From Candidatus Poribacteria bacterium (GTDB taxonomy: Bacteria > Poribacteria > WGA-4E > UBA9662), in the NCBI GenBank assembly GCA_002729015.1, contig PBVO01000016.1, positions 54,859 to 61,808 on the forward strand: a stretch of DNA of 6,950 nt, read 5' to 3'. The notes under the pieces were generated by a model. That model did not search any database, was not told the DNA's origin, and saw only the letters and a program-made list of their open reading frames with translations. Both the position numbers and the translations under genes were made by a program. Each line of letters opens with the position of its first letter. Position 1 is the stretch's first letter. Shown here one piece after another: positions 6,045 through 6,950 of this stretch.

Positions 6045-6950
6045 TAGAACAATTCTAACACGTGCTTGAAGTATTGGTCAATGCAGTTTTCCCAATTTGT
6101 TGGTACTATCCCTTCATTGTTTTCAAAATTTCCTTGTTTAAGTTTGCTTATGAGTTCATCAAAAGAATTGTAGACATGATTAGGGCCAACCATCTCAACA
6201 GCGCCTCCTGAGCTATTAAGCGCATATGTTGGAATTTCACATGCTAAGCTCTCAATGATGTGATTTGGTCCGGGATCATGTCTTGACGCGGAAATATACA
6301 CATCGTAGCTAGAGAGTTTTTCTCCCAAGTCTAATCCAAAAGTTGGAGGAATAATTGCTGTGTTCTTAAATTGTGCCTTGGTTCTTCCGATATATGTAAA
6401 AGTAAAATCAGAGTTCATTGGTAGCCAGCTATCAAGCATTTGATAGATGTCTTGCCCTTTTAGCGGATTATCTGACCAGTGGTGAGTTACCAGATTGATT
6501 TTACCATTATTCAATTTTTGTCTGGGACAGAAGTGCTCTTTGTTTGTTCCTGAGTACACTACGTGATTTCTGTGACACTTCCAATCATTCTTGGTATGAT
6601 AGTCCATTATCCAATTAGAAATGAACACACAAAGGTCTGTGATACCGCTAGCGGCGTTTATTACAGGATCTATGTCATTCACTAGACCTTTTCGCTGATC
6701 ACACTCATTTATTCGATACACCACTTTTGTTTGTGGGCGCCACTGCTTATATTTTGCGATCTCATTTATTGATATTCCCATTTCATCATATCTCGGATCT
6801 ATCATAAAAATGAGATCGATGCTTTCATCAAACTGATGTACCGGCGTAAATCCATACTTGGGTGCATACTTGTGGATGGCTTTTACAAAGTTGTTGCCTC
6901 CGCCCCACGGTCCCTCAACGGGCTTTCTATTGATTAGTATTTTTCTGTTT
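6044..6950 (-). CDS. GT-B type glycosyltransferase (GT4-like), 5' end cut by window edge
   Basis: Probably a cytoplasmic glycosyltransferase that moves a sugar from a nucleotide-sugar donor to a growing surface glycan. The first ATG inside the window lies at 6805, but the frame stays open to 6949 and encodes 48 further residues, including GPWGGGNNF (visible residues 13-21), an N-terminal glycine-rich motif of GT-B glycosyltransferases. The real start is therefore outside the window and 301 residues are visible. Further motifs are YRINECD (78-84), TYIGRT (185-190, start of the C-terminal nucleotide-sugar domain), and PGPNHIIESLACEIP followed by SSGGAVEMVG (226-255), the donor-binding segment of GT4-like enzymes. 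Its TAA stop shares one base with the ATG of the next gene (TAATG), so the two are co-transcribed. Donor and acceptor cannot be read from the sequence. Fold assignment is confident; the exact CAZy family is less so. Confidence 0.88.
   Translation of the reverse strand, partial: NRKILINRKPVEGPWGGGNNFVKAIHKYAPKYGFTPVHQFDESIDLIFMIDPRYDEMGISINEIAKYKQWRPQTKVVYRINECDQRKGLVNDIDPVINAASGITDLCVFISNWIMDYHTKNDWKCHRNHVVYSGTNKEHFCPRQKLNNGKINLVTHHWSDNPLKGQDIYQMLDSWLPMNSDFTFTYIGRTKAQFKNTAIIPPTFGLDLGEKLSSYDVYISASRHDPGPNHIIESLACEIPTYALNSSGGAVEMVGPNHVYNSFDELISKLKQGNFENNEGIVPTNWENCIDQYFKHVLELF

Noticed and set aside
5698..6069. Plus-strand open frame of 123 codons
   Set aside because: It is antisense to the Rossmann region of the dehydrogenase and rich in Ser/Thr/Ile from reversed codons; no motif supports it.

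Overview
The window is one tightly packed block of nine genes, all on the minus strand, so it is read from base 6950 down to base 1. Both end genes are cut by the window edges. Stop and start codons overlap or abut at every junction except one, a 36-base gap at 2663-2698. No tRNA, rRNA, CRISPR array, insertion sequence or convincing terminator was seen, and no gene-free stretch approaches 300 bases. The packing, the ATGA/GTGA overlaps and the purine-rich Shine-Dalgarno sites point to a bacterium. Base composition looks moderately AT-rich by eye. The gene content suggests a surface-polysaccharide (capsule, O-antigen or glycoprotein) island, probably of a Gram-negative and possibly aquatic organism; the species cannot be fixed from the sequence.

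In transcription order: (1) a GT-B type glycosyltransferase open to the right edge (6044-6950); (2) a Gfo/Idh/MocA-type NAD(P) sugar dehydrogenase (5202-6044); (3) a DAO-type FAD oxidoreductase (4159-5205); (4) a GT29-like 'sialyltransferase' (3355-4158); (5) a NeuA-like CMP-sugar synthetase (2699-3358). Then comes the small gap, with a possible internal promoter and a good ribosome-binding site, followed by (6) a KdsA-type 3-deoxy-octulosonate-8-phosphate synthase (1874-2662); (7) a second, divergent NeuA-like CMP-sugar synthetase (1158-1877); (8) a small protein of the MAF/DUF115 type, resembling GT42 sialyltransferases (458-1180); (9) the first 153 residues of an HpcH/HpaI-type pyruvate aldolase (1-461).

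Read together, the locus looks like a pathway for making, CMP-activating and transferring 3-deoxy-2-ulosonic acids (KDO-like or sialic-acid-like sugars). KdsA would make an eight-carbon acid from PEP and a pentose phosphate, the NeuA-like enzymes would activate such acids with CTP, and the GT29-like and MAF/GT42-like proteins are candidate CMP-sugar-dependent transferases. The striking point is the doubling: two different carbon-carbon bond-forming enzymes (KdsA and the aldolase), two different cytidylyltransferases and two unrelated CMP-sugar-type transferases. This could mean two different ulosonic acids in one glycan. The Gfo/Idh and FAD oxidoreductases would be tailoring or precursor enzymes. 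Family assignments rest on motifs read by eye; the pathway is an inference.
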